64,000 nt of DNA from Sphaerospermopsis sp. SIO1G1 (GTDB lineage Bacteria > Cyanobacteriota > Cyanobacteriia > Cyanobacteriales > Nostocaceae). Under the pieces are notes generated by a model. It did not search any database. It was not told where the DNA came from and saw only the letters and a list, made by a program, of their open reading frames with translations. Each line of letters opens with the position of its first letter. Positions within the stretch are counted from its first letter, which is position 1. Both the position numbers and the translations under genes were made by a program. Below are positions 45,479-54,416 of the stretch, piece after piece. The stretch covers positions 61,573-125,572 of the forward strand of contig JAAHFX010000006.1 of the NCBI GenBank assembly GCA_010672785.1, read 5' to 3'.

Positions 45479-45605
45479 AACCAGCTTGCAGGTAAGTTAT
45501 TGACACTCACTACGCCCTACACTCAGCCCTGTTGTGATTGTTAAATTCTGAACTGCAAAACCCACAAAAATCCATATCATCCACATCTAGGCAACAAAAA
45601 ATTAT

Positions 45606-45944
45606 ATGAGTATTGACCAAAACAATTCATCTTTTCAGGATTTGTCGGTGCAATTACAAACAGTTAAAGCTGCAATACAGGATGCTACTCAAGCTTGTCA
45701 AGGAAACGTAATATCACTACTAACTTTACTCAGGCACTTAGAAAATTTACATAGAGAAATTCGGGATGGAGTCTTTCAAGAGAGTTTGCCTGATAATCGT
45801 CAAAGACTTTATGCTTTACTCAAAGATATTGAGTCTGAAGGTGGTTGGCCTTACATTGAAAGGATGCGACTACAGGAATTTTTTGCCAATATATCAACAG
45901 AAGTTGATAATACAACCCAAGCTATAAACAATATCAGTAGATAA
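45606..45944 (+). CDS. small helical protein of unknown function upstream of ftsQ
   Basis: 112 residues, mostly alpha-helical: FQDLSVQLQTVKAAIQDATQ, LLTLLRHLENLHREIRDGVF, NRQRLYALLKDIESEGG and RMRLQEFFANISTEVDN. No signal or membrane segment. I recognise no domain; similar short proteins are frequent in cyanobacteria. It is co-oriented with ftsQ (155-base gap) and may be part of the same unit. Start ATG is preceded by an AT-rich leader without a clear ribosome binding site. Confidence 0.75.
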   Translation: MSIDQNNSSFQDLSVQLQTVKAAIQDATQACQGNVISLLTLLRHLENLHREIRDGVFQESLPDNRQRLYALLKDIESEGGWPYIERMRLQEFFANISTEVDNTTQAINNISR

Positions 45945-46098
45945 GAGTGTTACCATCCTGATAATTCCTGGTAATGGCAGTGTTACCAAAAATTATTTAA
46001 AGCTGTTAAATTATCAGGGATTTTCCCATATTTACTAGAAAAACTAGACTTAGCATTTGATCCTATCAGAAATAAACTGCAACGCAAAAGGGGTTTTA

Positions 46099-46962
46099 AT
46101 GGCAGGTATTATCTCAGTTTCCCGCAAGGACTTAGCCAAACGTCGTCAAAAACTACGGCAGCAACAACGGATTAGAATTCTCCAGACTATATGGAGAACA
46201 TTAGCAGCCTCGGGCATAGCAGGTGGCTTACTGTGGTCAATAGTACAACCGATTTGGGTTTTGAGGACTCCTACCCAAGTAGTCATGACATCCAATGATA
46301 AGAAATTGTCTTCTCAAACGATTGAGTCTCTTTTAGCTCTTTCCTACCCCCAATCTCTATGGCGAATTGAACCAGCGATGATTGCAAAAACACTCAAACA
46401 ACAACCAGCTGTTTCAAAAGCATATGTCAGCCGTCGCCTATTTCCTCCAGGTCTAATTATCGAGATCCAAGAAAAATTACCAGTAGCAATTAGTCAAACA
46501 GTATTAAAACCAAATCTGAACAATTGTCAAACTCAGTCCCAAACATCAAAAAATTCATGTATTAAAAATCCTAATACCGAAAATCAACATAATCAGGTCA
46601 CTTTATTGGATGCTGATGGAACATTGATCCCCTGGAAAAAATACATCACACTCAATCCCAAAGGTAAATTACCTAGTCTGAAGGTAATTGGTGTCCCAGA
46701 ACAATATCGAGCCTATTGGAGTCAACTGTACCAAGCTGTCAGCCAGAGTGCTGTAAAAGTAACAGAAATTGATTGCCGAAATCCGACTAACCTAATTTTA
46801 AAGACTGAACTTGGTCGTGTGCATCTTGGTGTTCCTACTCAGTTAGCTGAAAAATTCCATGCTCTTGAACAAATTCAACAGTTACCATCAAAACTGGATT
46901 TTCAGCAAATAGCCTATATTGATATAAAAAATCCTAATTCTTTACTAGTACATACAAATTAA
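46099..46962 (+). CDS. ftsQ: cell division protein FtsQ/DivIB-like (POTRA domain)
   Basis: 287 residues from MAGIISVSRKDL, preceded by AAGGGG; the TTG 14 codons upstream is rejected. A basic cytoplasmic end (LAKRRQKLRQQQRIR) is followed by one membrane helix (LAASGIAGGLLWSIVQPIWV) and a POTRA domain: KLSSQTIESLLALSYPQSLW, AVSKAYVSRRLFPPGLIIEIQEK (split in reading). The remaining beta domain ends YIDIKNPNSLLVHTN. FtsQ links early and late division proteins. It lies 1 kb upstream of ftsZ in the same orientation, the gene order known from Anabaena. Confidence 0.9.
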   Translation: MAGIISVSRKDLAKRRQKLRQQQRIRILQTIWRTLAASGIAGGLLWSIVQPIWVLRTPTQVVMTSNDKKLSSQTIESLLALSYPQSLWRIEPAMIAKTLKQQPAVSKAYVSRRLFPPGLIIEIQEKLPVAISQTVLKPNLNNCQTQSQTSKNSCIKNPNTENQHNQVTLLDADGTLIPWKKYITLNPKGKLPSLKVIGVPEQYRAYWSQLYQAVSQSAVKVTEIDCRNPTNLILKTELGRVHLGVPTQLAEKFHALEQIQQLPSKLDFQQIAYIDIKNPNSLLVHTN

Positions 46963-47994
46963 TACTCTACACTCAATTCAGTCTCAAATACTTTCTTACT
47001 ACTTCTGAGCTTAATCTGATCCAACAGCAACCAAAACAAAAATTAGTTTGAAGTTTTGGTGACAATAGCATCTATATCCATCATGTGATCTGTAAAGACT
47101 AGCTATTTATATTAAGAATCATATCTAATGGTTGAATAAAATGCTGTATACCTACATTCGAGACAACCCTTGTGCATCTTGAGTTTTATCTTTTGCCAGC
47201 CCTACATAGATAATCTCAAAAATCACATCCTCGTTCCCTCAATTCAAAATCAGAATCTTACTGAGTTAGTCTTGTTTTTAGGTCAGCAATCTGAGAAAAT
47301 TTTAAAGAAAAGTCTAAGTTTAAGTCTAAATTTGCATATCTGTGTAATGTAACATTTATGAATCTGGAACATCTGGCTGTGAATAAAATTGATTGTTGCT
47401 TGCAGTTGTGCATATTGATCAGTTAGGCTTTCTCGGAAGTTACTGAGAAAACCTTTGCTATAATCCTGCTAATCTATGTGATTAATATCTTTAAGTGCTT
47501 ACTTGTTGAAGTATTTATAAGAAATAAGAACAGAAAAACTATCTAGATAATAATTTAAAAGTTATGTCAGAAATATGGGAAAAAGGAACTAATCAGATTG
47601 TAAAATTAATTACTAATGAGTATTCGATTGTTAGTATGAATATGAGGAGGATATATAAACTAAGACTCAGCGTAACATACTGAGATAAATTAGAAACATG
47701 GGTTGAAAAATACTGATAAATTAGATCCTAAACTAAGCTACATCAACCAACTTGATTGTAGAGTAGCTATACTTTTTAAAAATTACAGATGTGATTGCCC
47801 TGAAAGGTGACACACTAGAATATAAATTTTTAATTTATGCTACCTCCAACTATATCCATTCCAATTGCTCAGGTTCAATAGTGTTGACAAAAATAAAAGA
47901 CAGTACCATGAATAGTTATAATTTCTATCTTAACTATAGTGGACTCTCAAGTTAACAACACTAAAAACTCGTTTATCTATCTTTTATAAATCCG
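46963..47994. other. 1-kb spacer between ftsQ and ftsZ
   Basis: No credible gene; the best frame (47170-47352) is low-complexity and lacks a start context. The region is AT-rich with none of the dispersed repeat families of the window, which is notable given how frequent they are elsewhere. It should carry the ftsZ promoters and a long leader. Confidence 0.55.
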
Positions 47995-49296
47995 ATGACA
48001 CTTGATAATCACCAAGAGCTTACCTATCAAAACAACCAACAAGTAGGACAGCAAGGACTATCTGTAGCAGTTAATCCCAACAGTCCTTTTAGTAGTTCCT
48101 CTTTAAACTTTGGACAAAATAACGATAAAAAAATGCTTGAGACAAGTCCCATTGGTGAAATTGTACCCGGCCGAGTTGCCAATATTAAAGTTATTGGTGT
48201 AGGTGGCGGTGGTGGCAATGCTGTTAACCGTATGATCGAGTCAGATGTATCTGGGGTAGAGTTTTGGTCAATAAATACAGATGCTCAAGCTCTGACTTTA
48301 GCTGGTGCTCCTAGTAGGTTGCAAATAGGACAAAAACTCACCAGAGGCTTGGGTGCAGGAGGTAATCCTGCCATTGGTCAAAAAGCTGCTGAGGAATCTC
48401 GTGATGAAATTGCTACAGCTTTGGAAGGGGCTGACCTGGTGTTTATTACCGCTGGTATGGGAGGTGGAACAGGTACAGGTGCAGCACCAATTGTTGCAGA
48501 AGTCGCTAAAGAAATGGGCGCTCTGACAGTTGGTGTTGTGACTAGACCCTTTGTATTTGAAGGTAGAAGACGAACTACTCAAGCAGAACAAGGTATTGAA
48601 GGTTTAAAAAGTCGGGTTGATACCCTAATCATTATTCCTAACAATAAGTTATTGGAAGTAATACCAGAACAAACTCCTGTGCAGGAAGCATTTCGTTATG
48701 CTGATGATGTGTTACGTCAAGGTGTACAAGGTATTTCTGATATTATTACCATTCCTGGATTGGTGAATGTTGACTTTGCCGATGTTAGGGCCGTGATGGC
48801 AGATGCCGGATCTGCATTAATGGGAATTGGTGTTAGTTCTGGTAAATCAAGGGCCAGAGAAGCGGCAATTGCGGCAATTTCTTCGCCATTATTAGAGTGT
48901 TCCATTGAAGGGGCTAGAGGTGTTGTTTTCAATATCACTGGTGGTAGTGACTTGACTCTTCATGAAGTCAATGCAGCCGCAGAGACAATCTATGAAGTAG
49001 TTGATCCCAATGCCAATATCATTTTTGGGGCGGTAATTGATGACAGATTGCAAGGAGAAGTCAGAATTACAGTCATTGCTACTGGATTTACAGGGGAAAT
49101 TCAAGCTCCACCACAACAGAGTGTTAATAATCCCAGAGTGGCACCTGCACCTACCAGAAAAACGAGTACACAACCAGGGGCTAATCCACCGATAGTTAAT
49201 CAACCTAGTCCTAGTCCTGCACCTGAGCCCAAGGAAAAACCTATTTTAGATATTCCTGATTTTCTACAACGAAGACGCACTCCACCCAAAAATTAA
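47995..49296 (+). CDS. ftsZ: cell division GTPase FtsZ
   Basis: 433 residues. An N-terminal extension of about 60 residues rich in Asn/Gln/Ser precedes the core, as in heterocystous cyanobacteria. Core motifs: [33 protein letters not shown] (tubulin signature loop), [13 protein letters not shown], and [23 protein letters not shown] Pro-rich linker ends in the conserved tail [12 protein letters not shown], which binds ZipN/SepF-like partners. FtsZ polymerises into the division ring. The ATG chosen keeps the extension; a terminator was not found. Confidence 0.97.
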   Translation: MTLDNHQELTYQNNQQVGQQGLSVAVNPNSPFSSSSLNFGQNNDKKMLETSPIGEIVPGRVANIKVIGVGGGGGNAVNRMIESDVSGVEFWSINTDAQALTLAGAPSRLQIGQKLTRGLGAGGNPAIGQKAAEESRDEIATALEGADLVFITAGMGGGTGTGAAPIVAEVAKEMGALTVGVVTRPFVFEGRRRTTQAEQGIEGLKSRVDTLIIIPNNKLLEVIPEQTPVQEAFRYADDVLRQGVQGISDIITIPGLVNVDFADVRAVMADAGSALMGIGVSSGKSRAREAAIAAISSPLLECSIEGARGVVFNITGGSDLTLHEVNAAAETIYEVVDPNANIIFGAVIDDRLQGEVRITVIATGFTGEIQAPPQQSVNNPRVAPAPTRKTSTQPGANPPIVNQPSPSPAPEPKEKPILDIPDFLQRRRTPPKN

Positions 49297-49753
49297 GCAA
49301 TTGTAGATTTGAAATTTTAGATTAAATTTGCAGTCTTAGCTATCACTAAGTTCATATAATTTCTCTGTTTTAGGAGTAATTAAGTTGTGGGACATTTAAA
49401 CTCCTATATTTTTGATTTTGGGAAAAACCGATAACTAGGGCTTGCTGAATAAATGTGAAAAGCTTACTGGTATTGAGTTTTAGAAGATTTGAGATTGAGA
49501 AAATGCAAGCTTTTGAGGGGTAAGTGCTAAAAAACCTTACACTTTTTTGATTTCGAGAGATTGAAAAGTAGTTTTTCAGTTCTCTCCCTGCTCCCTGCAC
49601 CCTGCTCCCTGCCTTTGGGCCTCTACAAATAACTTTTTCAGCAACCCCTAATTCTCCCCCTGCACCCTGCACCCTGCACCTTACCTGTGAGCCTCCACAA
49701 ATAACTTTTTCAGCACAACCTACCTAGATTTTAACTGGGCAAACAAGTTTAAT
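49297..49753. repeat. intergenic block of the 'GCTTGCTGAATAAA / CTTGCACTTTT' family
   Basis: 49438-49455 has GGGCTTGCTGAATAAATG, followed by the block 'aaaccttacacttttttgat', 'gagattgaaaagtagttttt' and CTCCCTG/CACCCTG units (about 49585-49612), then 'aataactttttcagcaac' and a second CCTGCAC array (49658-49680) with another 'taactttttcagca' end at 49700. It looks like two nested copies. No gene seen. Confidence 0.75.
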
Positions 49754-50719
49754 TTACTGCTTTTTTGTTTCTAGCCATTTAATTACTTGATCACCAATTT
49801 TTACATTATTGAGGCGATCAATCTCTCGGATTCCTGTAGGACTGGTAACATTAACTTCAGTCAGATATCCACCTATAACATCAATACCCACAAACATTAA
49901 CCCGTCTTGACGCAATTTTTCTGCCAGTGCAACACAAATTTCTTGCTCTCTGGGGGTAATTTCTGTTTTTGCGACTGTACCGCCAGTAGCCATATTGTTG
50001 CGGAAATCACTACCACTGGAAAGACGATTCAGCGATCCGATCGGTTCACCATTCAGTAATATGATTCGTTTGTCTCCTGCTTTAGCCTCTGGTAAATATT
50101 GTTGTACCATCACAGGAACTTGATTCTGATGGGTGCTTAACTCAACAATAGAATTAAAATTGCGATCGCCAGATTGCAAAAATAAGATTCCCTCACCAGC
50201 TTTATTTCCTAAAGGTTTCAAGATTGTTGCACCTTGAGCTTCTACAAATTCACGAATTACTTGTTTATCTGAACTAACTATTGTTGTAGGAATACATTGA
50301 GTAAATTGGAGCGCATACATTTTTTCGTTTGCTTTCCTAATACCATGAGGATTATTAATTACCAATGTTTTGCTTTGGTCAATATAATCCAGAATATAAG
50401 TAGCATAGAGGTAAGAGTCATTAACTGGTGGATCTGTCCGCATAAATACAGCATCCATAGATTCCAAGTTAGTTAAAACACTGGAGCTTAAATGATACCA
50501 GGGATTTGCCGCTACCCAATGCCCTTCGGATAATTCTACTGGTACAAGTTCTACCTGCTTGAGTATAGCCCAGGCTTTGCTATCCACAATATGTAACCAA
50601 TTAGCCTGAGTTATCCACACTTCATGTCCGAGAGTTTGTGCAGCTTCCATCAAAGCAACACTGGTATCATGACATGGATCTAGCTGATGGATAGGATCAA
50701 TAATAAAAGCCAGTTTCAC
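49754..50719 (-). CDS. gshB: glutathione synthetase
   Basis: 321 residues, ATP-grasp fold of prokaryotic GSH-II: N-terminal MKLAFIIDPIHQLDPCHDTS, FMRTDPPVNDSYLYATYIL, NNPHGIRKANEKMYAL, ATILKPLGNKAGEGI with the ATP-contacting residues, and FVGIDVIGGYLTEVNVTSPTGIREI with the metal-binding Asn/Glu. It joins gamma-glutamylcysteine and glycine. The glutaredoxin gene lies 547 bases upstream on the same strand, so the functional pair gshB/grxC is preserved though the gap is repeat-filled. Confidence 0.96.
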   Translation of the reverse strand: MKLAFIIDPIHQLDPCHDTSVALMEAAQTLGHEVWITQANWLHIVDSKAWAILKQVELVPVELSEGHWVAANPWYHLSSSVLTNLESMDAVFMRTDPPVNDSYLYATYILDYIDQSKTLVINNPHGIRKANEKMYALQFTQCIPTTIVSSDKQVIREFVEAQGATILKPLGNKAGEGILFLQSGDRNFNSIVELSTHQNQVPVMVQQYLPEAKAGDKRIILLNGEPIGSLNRLSSGSDFRNNMATGGTVAKTEITPREQEICVALAEKLRQDGLMFVGIDVIGGYLTEVNVTSPTGIREIDRLNNVKIGDQVIKWLETKKQ

Positions 50720-51266
50720 CTTTCTACCTCAATCATCAAAAATTTAATTGCCAATACCAATGTAAGCAAAATTGGAATCATTGATCATTTCAGTTATCAG
50801 TTATCAGTTATCAGTACCTCTTCAGGAGTATTATTCTGTCTTTATCCTCTTGAAAGGAGCGACTTTAGGCCAAAATTGTTCGGTGATGAAGAAAAAGATT
50901 TCAGAATTGACTTCTAATACTAATTAAATTACATTAATTGCCATGATGACGTTTAATCGTAGAGTTTAACCGCTTCTGCTTTATTCTATTAAGCTTTATA
51001 AATTGATTGGATTGATAAGTTCCAAAAATGTATCCAATGAAGGAGTGGCGATCGCTTCTCTCAAAAGTCTCTTCAGTACAGATGCGTCAGGGTGCAGGGC
51101 GAGAATTAAAAACTTTTTTCTATCTCTCTAAGTCTAGATCAGTGCAAGGTTTTTATGTTTTCACCTCATAAAAGCTTGCACTTTTCCAGTTCAAGTAGCC
51201 TGAAACTTTTGATATATAATGTTTTCACATTTATATTTATTCATTCAGCCCTGTGTGAAATTTTGC
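50720..51266. repeat. intergenic region with an STRR and a dispersed repeat
   Basis: AGTTATC x4 at 50788-50812, a HIP1 site near 51048, and at 51088-51205 the 'aaacttttttctatctctct / aagcttgcacttttccagtt' block of the family also at 8650, 49500 and 63760. No gene seen; short frames across the block are artefacts. Confidence 0.7.
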
Positions 51267-51536
51267 CTAGACTTGACTACTTGTCAGAAGGCCATCTAGT
51301 TTACCTTGACGTTCTAGGGCATAAATATCATCACAACCGCCAATGTGATCATCATTGATAAAAATTTGAGGTAAAGAACGTTTGCCATTTGCTCTTTCAG
51401 CCATTTTCTTTCTGGCTACTTCATCCCCATCAATGTTGTATTCCAGGAAATCAATCCCTTTATTTAAGAGTAGGTTTTTAGCACGGATACAAAATGGGCA
51501 AGTAGTCCAAGTGTAAATTTCTACTTTTGCAGTCAT
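51267..51536 (-). CDS. grxC: glutaredoxin 3
   Basis: 89 residues, single glutaredoxin domain. VEIYTWTTCPFCIRAKNLL has the dithiol CPFC site at residues 13-16 and RSLPQIFINDDHIGGCDDIYAL the cis-Pro and glutathione-binding GG-CDD. It reduces disulfides and glutathionylated proteins using glutathione. The third cysteine (GGCDD) is usual in this group. Downstream of hflX on the same strand, separated by the hflX terminator. Confidence 0.95.
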   Translation of the reverse strand: MTAKVEIYTWTTCPFCIRAKNLLLNKGIDFLEYNIDGDEVARKKMAERANGKRSLPQIFINDDHIGGCDDIYALERQGKLDGLLTSSQV

Positions 51537-51583
51537 AACATCCTCAAGTTGAGCAAATACTTTTTAATTTTAGCTTAAACAGC

Positions 51584-51624
51584 AAAAAGCCTCTTGCCAA
51601 CTGCAATGGCAGAAGAGAAGAGGC
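51584..51624 (-). terminator. intrinsic terminator of hflX
   Basis: On the minus strand GCCTCTT (51624-51618), an inner small hairpin TGCCA/TGGCA, AAGAGGC (51595-51589) and TTTTT. It lies 41 bases beyond the hflX stop. Confidence 0.8.
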
Positions 51625-51664
51625 AATCAGACTTTCTACTTTCTGTGATTGCAGAATTACTACA

Positions 51665-53248
51665 TCAACGACAGTCTACGGCATATTCTATCAGTTGGGA
51701 TAGACGCATCCTTAAGGTTTCTAACCCTAAACGTTGACTGGCAGATAAGAATACTGCTAGGGGAAATTCTTCCCGTGCGACAGCAAGAGTTTCACTATCC
51801 ACTTGATCAATTTTGTTAAATACAACCAATCCTGGCCCTGGAGTGATTGGCATTTGCGTGAGAATATCCCGTACGGCCCGAATATGATTTAACCAGGCAG
51901 GGTGGGATAAATCTACTAAATGTAGTAAGGCATCGGCTTCTGTGACTTCCTCTAATGTGGCACGGAAAGCATCCATGAGAGAAGCGGGTAGTTCATGAAT
52001 AAACCCTACTGTATCTGTAATCAGGGTTTCCTGTGGTTCATTTGTATCGGCATGGGGAATCATCAAGCGGCGGGTAGTGGGATCAAGGGTGGCAAATAAT
52101 TGATCCGCTGTATACACTTCGGCGTTGGTGAGAACGTTCAACAATGTGGACTTGCCAGCATTGGTATAACCGACTAAAGCTACTGAAGGTACTTCCCGAT
52201 GCTGTCGCCGTTGCCGTAAACGACAACGATGGGCTTGAAGTTGGTTTACTTCTTGCTGTAGTCGAGAAATTCGTCTTTGAATTGCCCGTCTTTCAGTTTC
52301 TAGCTTGGTTTCACCAGGTCCACGAGTCCCTATACCACCCCCTAGTCGGGACATGGCACGGCCTCTACCAGTGAGTCGTGGCAGCATATATTCCAACTGT
52401 GCTAACTCAACTTGTAATTTACCAGCACCAGATTGGGCGCGTTGGGCAAAGATATCTAAAATTACTTCTGTACGATCTACCACTCTCATACCTATCCGCA
52501 CTTCCAGGTTGCGGGCTTGGGCGGGGGAAAGATCCCGGTCAAATACTACTAAGTTAGCTCCCAGAGTTTGGGCTGTGAGTGCCACTTCTTGGACTTTACC
52601 TTCACCGATGACGGTTTGGGGGTGGATGCGCGATCGCTTTTGTTGCAGTGTTTGTAATACATCTCCCCCAGCAGTATCCACTAACCTGGCTAGTTCGGCT
52701 ATGGTGTCTTGGAATTGTTGAGCAGTCATATCGCTAGTTTGTACTCCAACGATGACTACTCGATCATGATCAGCATCTACTTCCTGGGCAATATATTCCC
52801 GCCGGAATTCTTCTTCTAGACTTTCTACTAAGTCCAGAAAATCCTGATCGGCGATCGCATTCAAACTTAAAGGTGAGGATACATTGGCATATAAAGCCGA
52901 GTCTGGGGTAGTAATTCCCGATGACTGAGTTAAAACTAATTGTTTGCTATTGGCTACTAGGTGTGCCAGATAAGCTTCTTTCACATAACCAGTTGCACCT
53001 CCACCCCGGCGAGTAAATCCTGTACCAGTGATATTCAGGACTAATAAAGCATCTAACCTTTGTAATGCCATTGCTGTTAGTGCCGCCTCATTAGGTGCTT
53101 CTGGTTTGAGATGGGTAGCTATACAACGAATCCCACTCAGACGTTCCGCACCATAACGAGGAAGTTCTAATGGTGGTATTTGGGTTTGACGCGGAGTGCC
53201 TACCCCCACCCGGATCACTTGTCCGCGACGGTTGAGGTAGGCACACAC
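51665..53248 (-). CDS. hflX: GTPase HflX
   Basis: 527 residues when started at the GTG at 53248, the first ATG/GTG/TTG in frame. HflX N-terminal domain, Gly-rich linker (RLGGGIGTRGPGETKLE) and G domain: G1 GYTNAGKSTLLN, G3 DTVGFIHELP, G4 NKIDQ and LSASQRLG. HflX binds ribosomes and splits stalled or dormant 70S particles. The GTG start would cut into the conserved N-terminal domain (the frame upstream reads FGNLQGLKSSQLKQLQRLY and continues to CAYLNRRG). So the true protein is probably about 578 residues; see the separate upstream feature. The gene ends at a clear terminator. Confidence 0.93.
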   Translation of the reverse strand: MCAYLNRRGQVIRVGVGTPRQTQIPPLELPRYGAERLSGIRCIATHLKPEAPNEAALTAMALQRLDALLVLNITGTGFTRRGGGATGYVKEAYLAHLVANSKQLVLTQSSGITTPDSALYANVSSPLSLNAIADQDFLDLVESLEEEFRREYIAQEVDADHDRVVIVGVQTSDMTAQQFQDTIAELARLVDTAGGDVLQTLQQKRSRIHPQTVIGEGKVQEVALTAQTLGANLVVFDRDLSPAQARNLEVRIGMRVVDRTEVILDIFAQRAQSGAGKLQVELAQLEYMLPRLTGRGRAMSRLGGGIGTRGPGETKLETERRAIQRRISRLQQEVNQLQAHRCRLRQRRQHREVPSVALVGYTNAGKSTLLNVLTNAEVYTADQLFATLDPTTRRLMIPHADTNEPQETLITDTVGFIHELPASLMDAFRATLEEVTEADALLHLVDLSHPAWLNHIRAVRDILTQMPITPGPGLVVFNKIDQVDSETLAVAREEFPLAVFLSASQRLGLETLRMRLSQLIEYAVDCR

Positions 53249-53401
53249 TGGTTGATTTAATTCCGTACTAATTGCTGCCAGTCGTTGAGCGAACTCCGGT
53301 GTTGTGATGCGATCGCTCGATATACGCTGGTGGTACAGCCGCTGTAGTTGTTTTAGCTGGCTGGACTTTAAACCTTGGAGATTTCCGAAGATAGTCTCTA
53401 T
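53249..53401 (-). other. likely N-terminal coding extension of hflX with ATA as first codon
   Basis: 51 codons in frame with hflX, beginning ATA GAG ACT ATC TTC GGA. The translation (ETIFGNLQGLKSSQLK, then PEFAQRLAAISTELNQP) fits the usual start of cyanobacterial HflX, where homologues begin MET/MEA-IFGNLQG as I recall. A TGA lies three codons further up, so nothing else is available. Either ATA is used, or the start was lost by mutation and the GTG is used. Confidence 0.6.
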
Positions 53402-53822
53402 AGGCTTTCATGACCAGTAAACTGGCCCCCCCGAATAGTTCTATAATATGATCTTAACCTATCATGGGGGAAGCATATTTGTCAGTCGGGGGTTAGAGTG
53501 AATATCATGTCGGGTTAAAAAAAAGTGATTGGTGATTGGTGACTGGTGATTAATGATTGGTGACTGGTGATTAGTGAACAGTAAACAGTGACAACTGATA
53601 ACTGACAACTGATAACTGATAATTAGGGTTTGCAGCAAAAAGTGATTGGTAGAGGCTAGGGAGTAAGGAATTGTTAAGTTTCAATTTTCACGCCAAATGC
53701 GAGGTTTTCAAGCGTTGATACTCTCAAATATTGCACTTTCTTAATCTCAAATTGCCTATTATTAAAAAGAAGCAGTCAGACAACAAAGCTTAAAATCCTG
53801 GCTGTCAGCAGATATGTATATT
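53402..53822. repeat. intergenic region with STRRs and a dispersed repeat
   Basis: GATTGGT/GACTGGT units (53525-53572), then AACTGAT/AACTGAC units to about 53618, AGGGTTTGCAGCAAAAAGTG at 53623-53642 and a 'cttgcac..' like block 'attgcactttcttaatctc' (53732). No gene seen. Confidence 0.78.
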
Positions 53823-54416
53823 TCAGTAGGTTATTTTATATAGAGGCTTTCCTGTATAATTACTATTACACTCTTCTTCATCTGAACTGGGGATTGAGGT
53901 TAATTTAAGTGTTGAAGATTGCCAATCAAAAAAGTCTTGACAACGGCGAATGAAGTAGTTTATTAAAAAAGCTTGACCTATAAACACGAAACTTACAGGA
54001 ATGTTGTCTCTGAAACTTTCTCGCAATCTATTCAAATGATCTAATATTGGTGGTATACCTGTTAAATCTTGGGAATTTCTTGCTTGGATGTTGCCAAAAT
54101 TTTCTTGCTCATATTGGTATAGTGACAGTTCCAATCCTTGAATAAATAATATATCAAAGTTCTTGTTTTTATAAAGGTTTAACACCTGTTCATATAATGT
54201 ATATGTGGGATTAACTAGATGTAAAAACTCTATTTTTTTATCTGGTATATCTTTGATAATTCTTAGCAAGACTTCCTCCTCTATAGATATACATTCCACA
54301 AAGAAAAGCCCAAACTCATTTTGGTTTTTGAGTTTGAGGGTATTAATTAGAGTTTGATATTCTTCATATTTTTCTGGAGGTAAGTCTTGATCCCAGTCAG
54401 TAAATTGTGAATTCAT
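53823..54416 (-). CDS. protein sharing the N-terminal domain of the neighbouring TPR protein
   Basis: 197 residues. It starts FTDWDQDLPPEKYEEYQTL and aligns over its length with residues 1-175 of the TPR protein 1.4 kb upstream: EFGLFFVECISIEEE, KKIEFLHLVNPTYTLYEQVL, DILFIQGLELSLYQYEQENFG, VPPIL-type IPPILDHLNRLRESFRD, and RRCQDFFDWQSS. The alternating strand/helix order looks like a P-loop NTPase fold without a Walker A motif; this is an inference. It lacks TPRs and ends in a short polar tail. Its ATG overlaps the stop of the ATPase gene (ATGA), so the two are translationally coupled. Confidence 0.78.
   Translation of the reverse strand: MNSQFTDWDQDLPPEKYEEYQTLINTLKLKNQNEFGLFFVECISIEEEVLLRIIKDIPDKKIEFLHLVNPTYTLYEQVLNLYKNKNFDILFIQGLELSLYQYEQENFGNIQARNSQDLTGIPPILDHLNRLRESFRDNIPVSFVFIGQAFLINYFIRRCQDFFDWQSSTLKLTSIPSSDEEECNSNYTGKPLYKITY

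Noticed and set aside
47170..47352. A 60-codon frame between ftsQ and ftsZ
   Set aside because: Low-complexity end (KKSLSLSLNL), no ribosome binding site and no recognisable family.
52305..52721. A 138-codon plus-strand frame inside hflX
   Set aside because: Antisense to the conserved HflX linker and G domain; its Ser/Pro/Thr-rich composition is that of a shadow frame.
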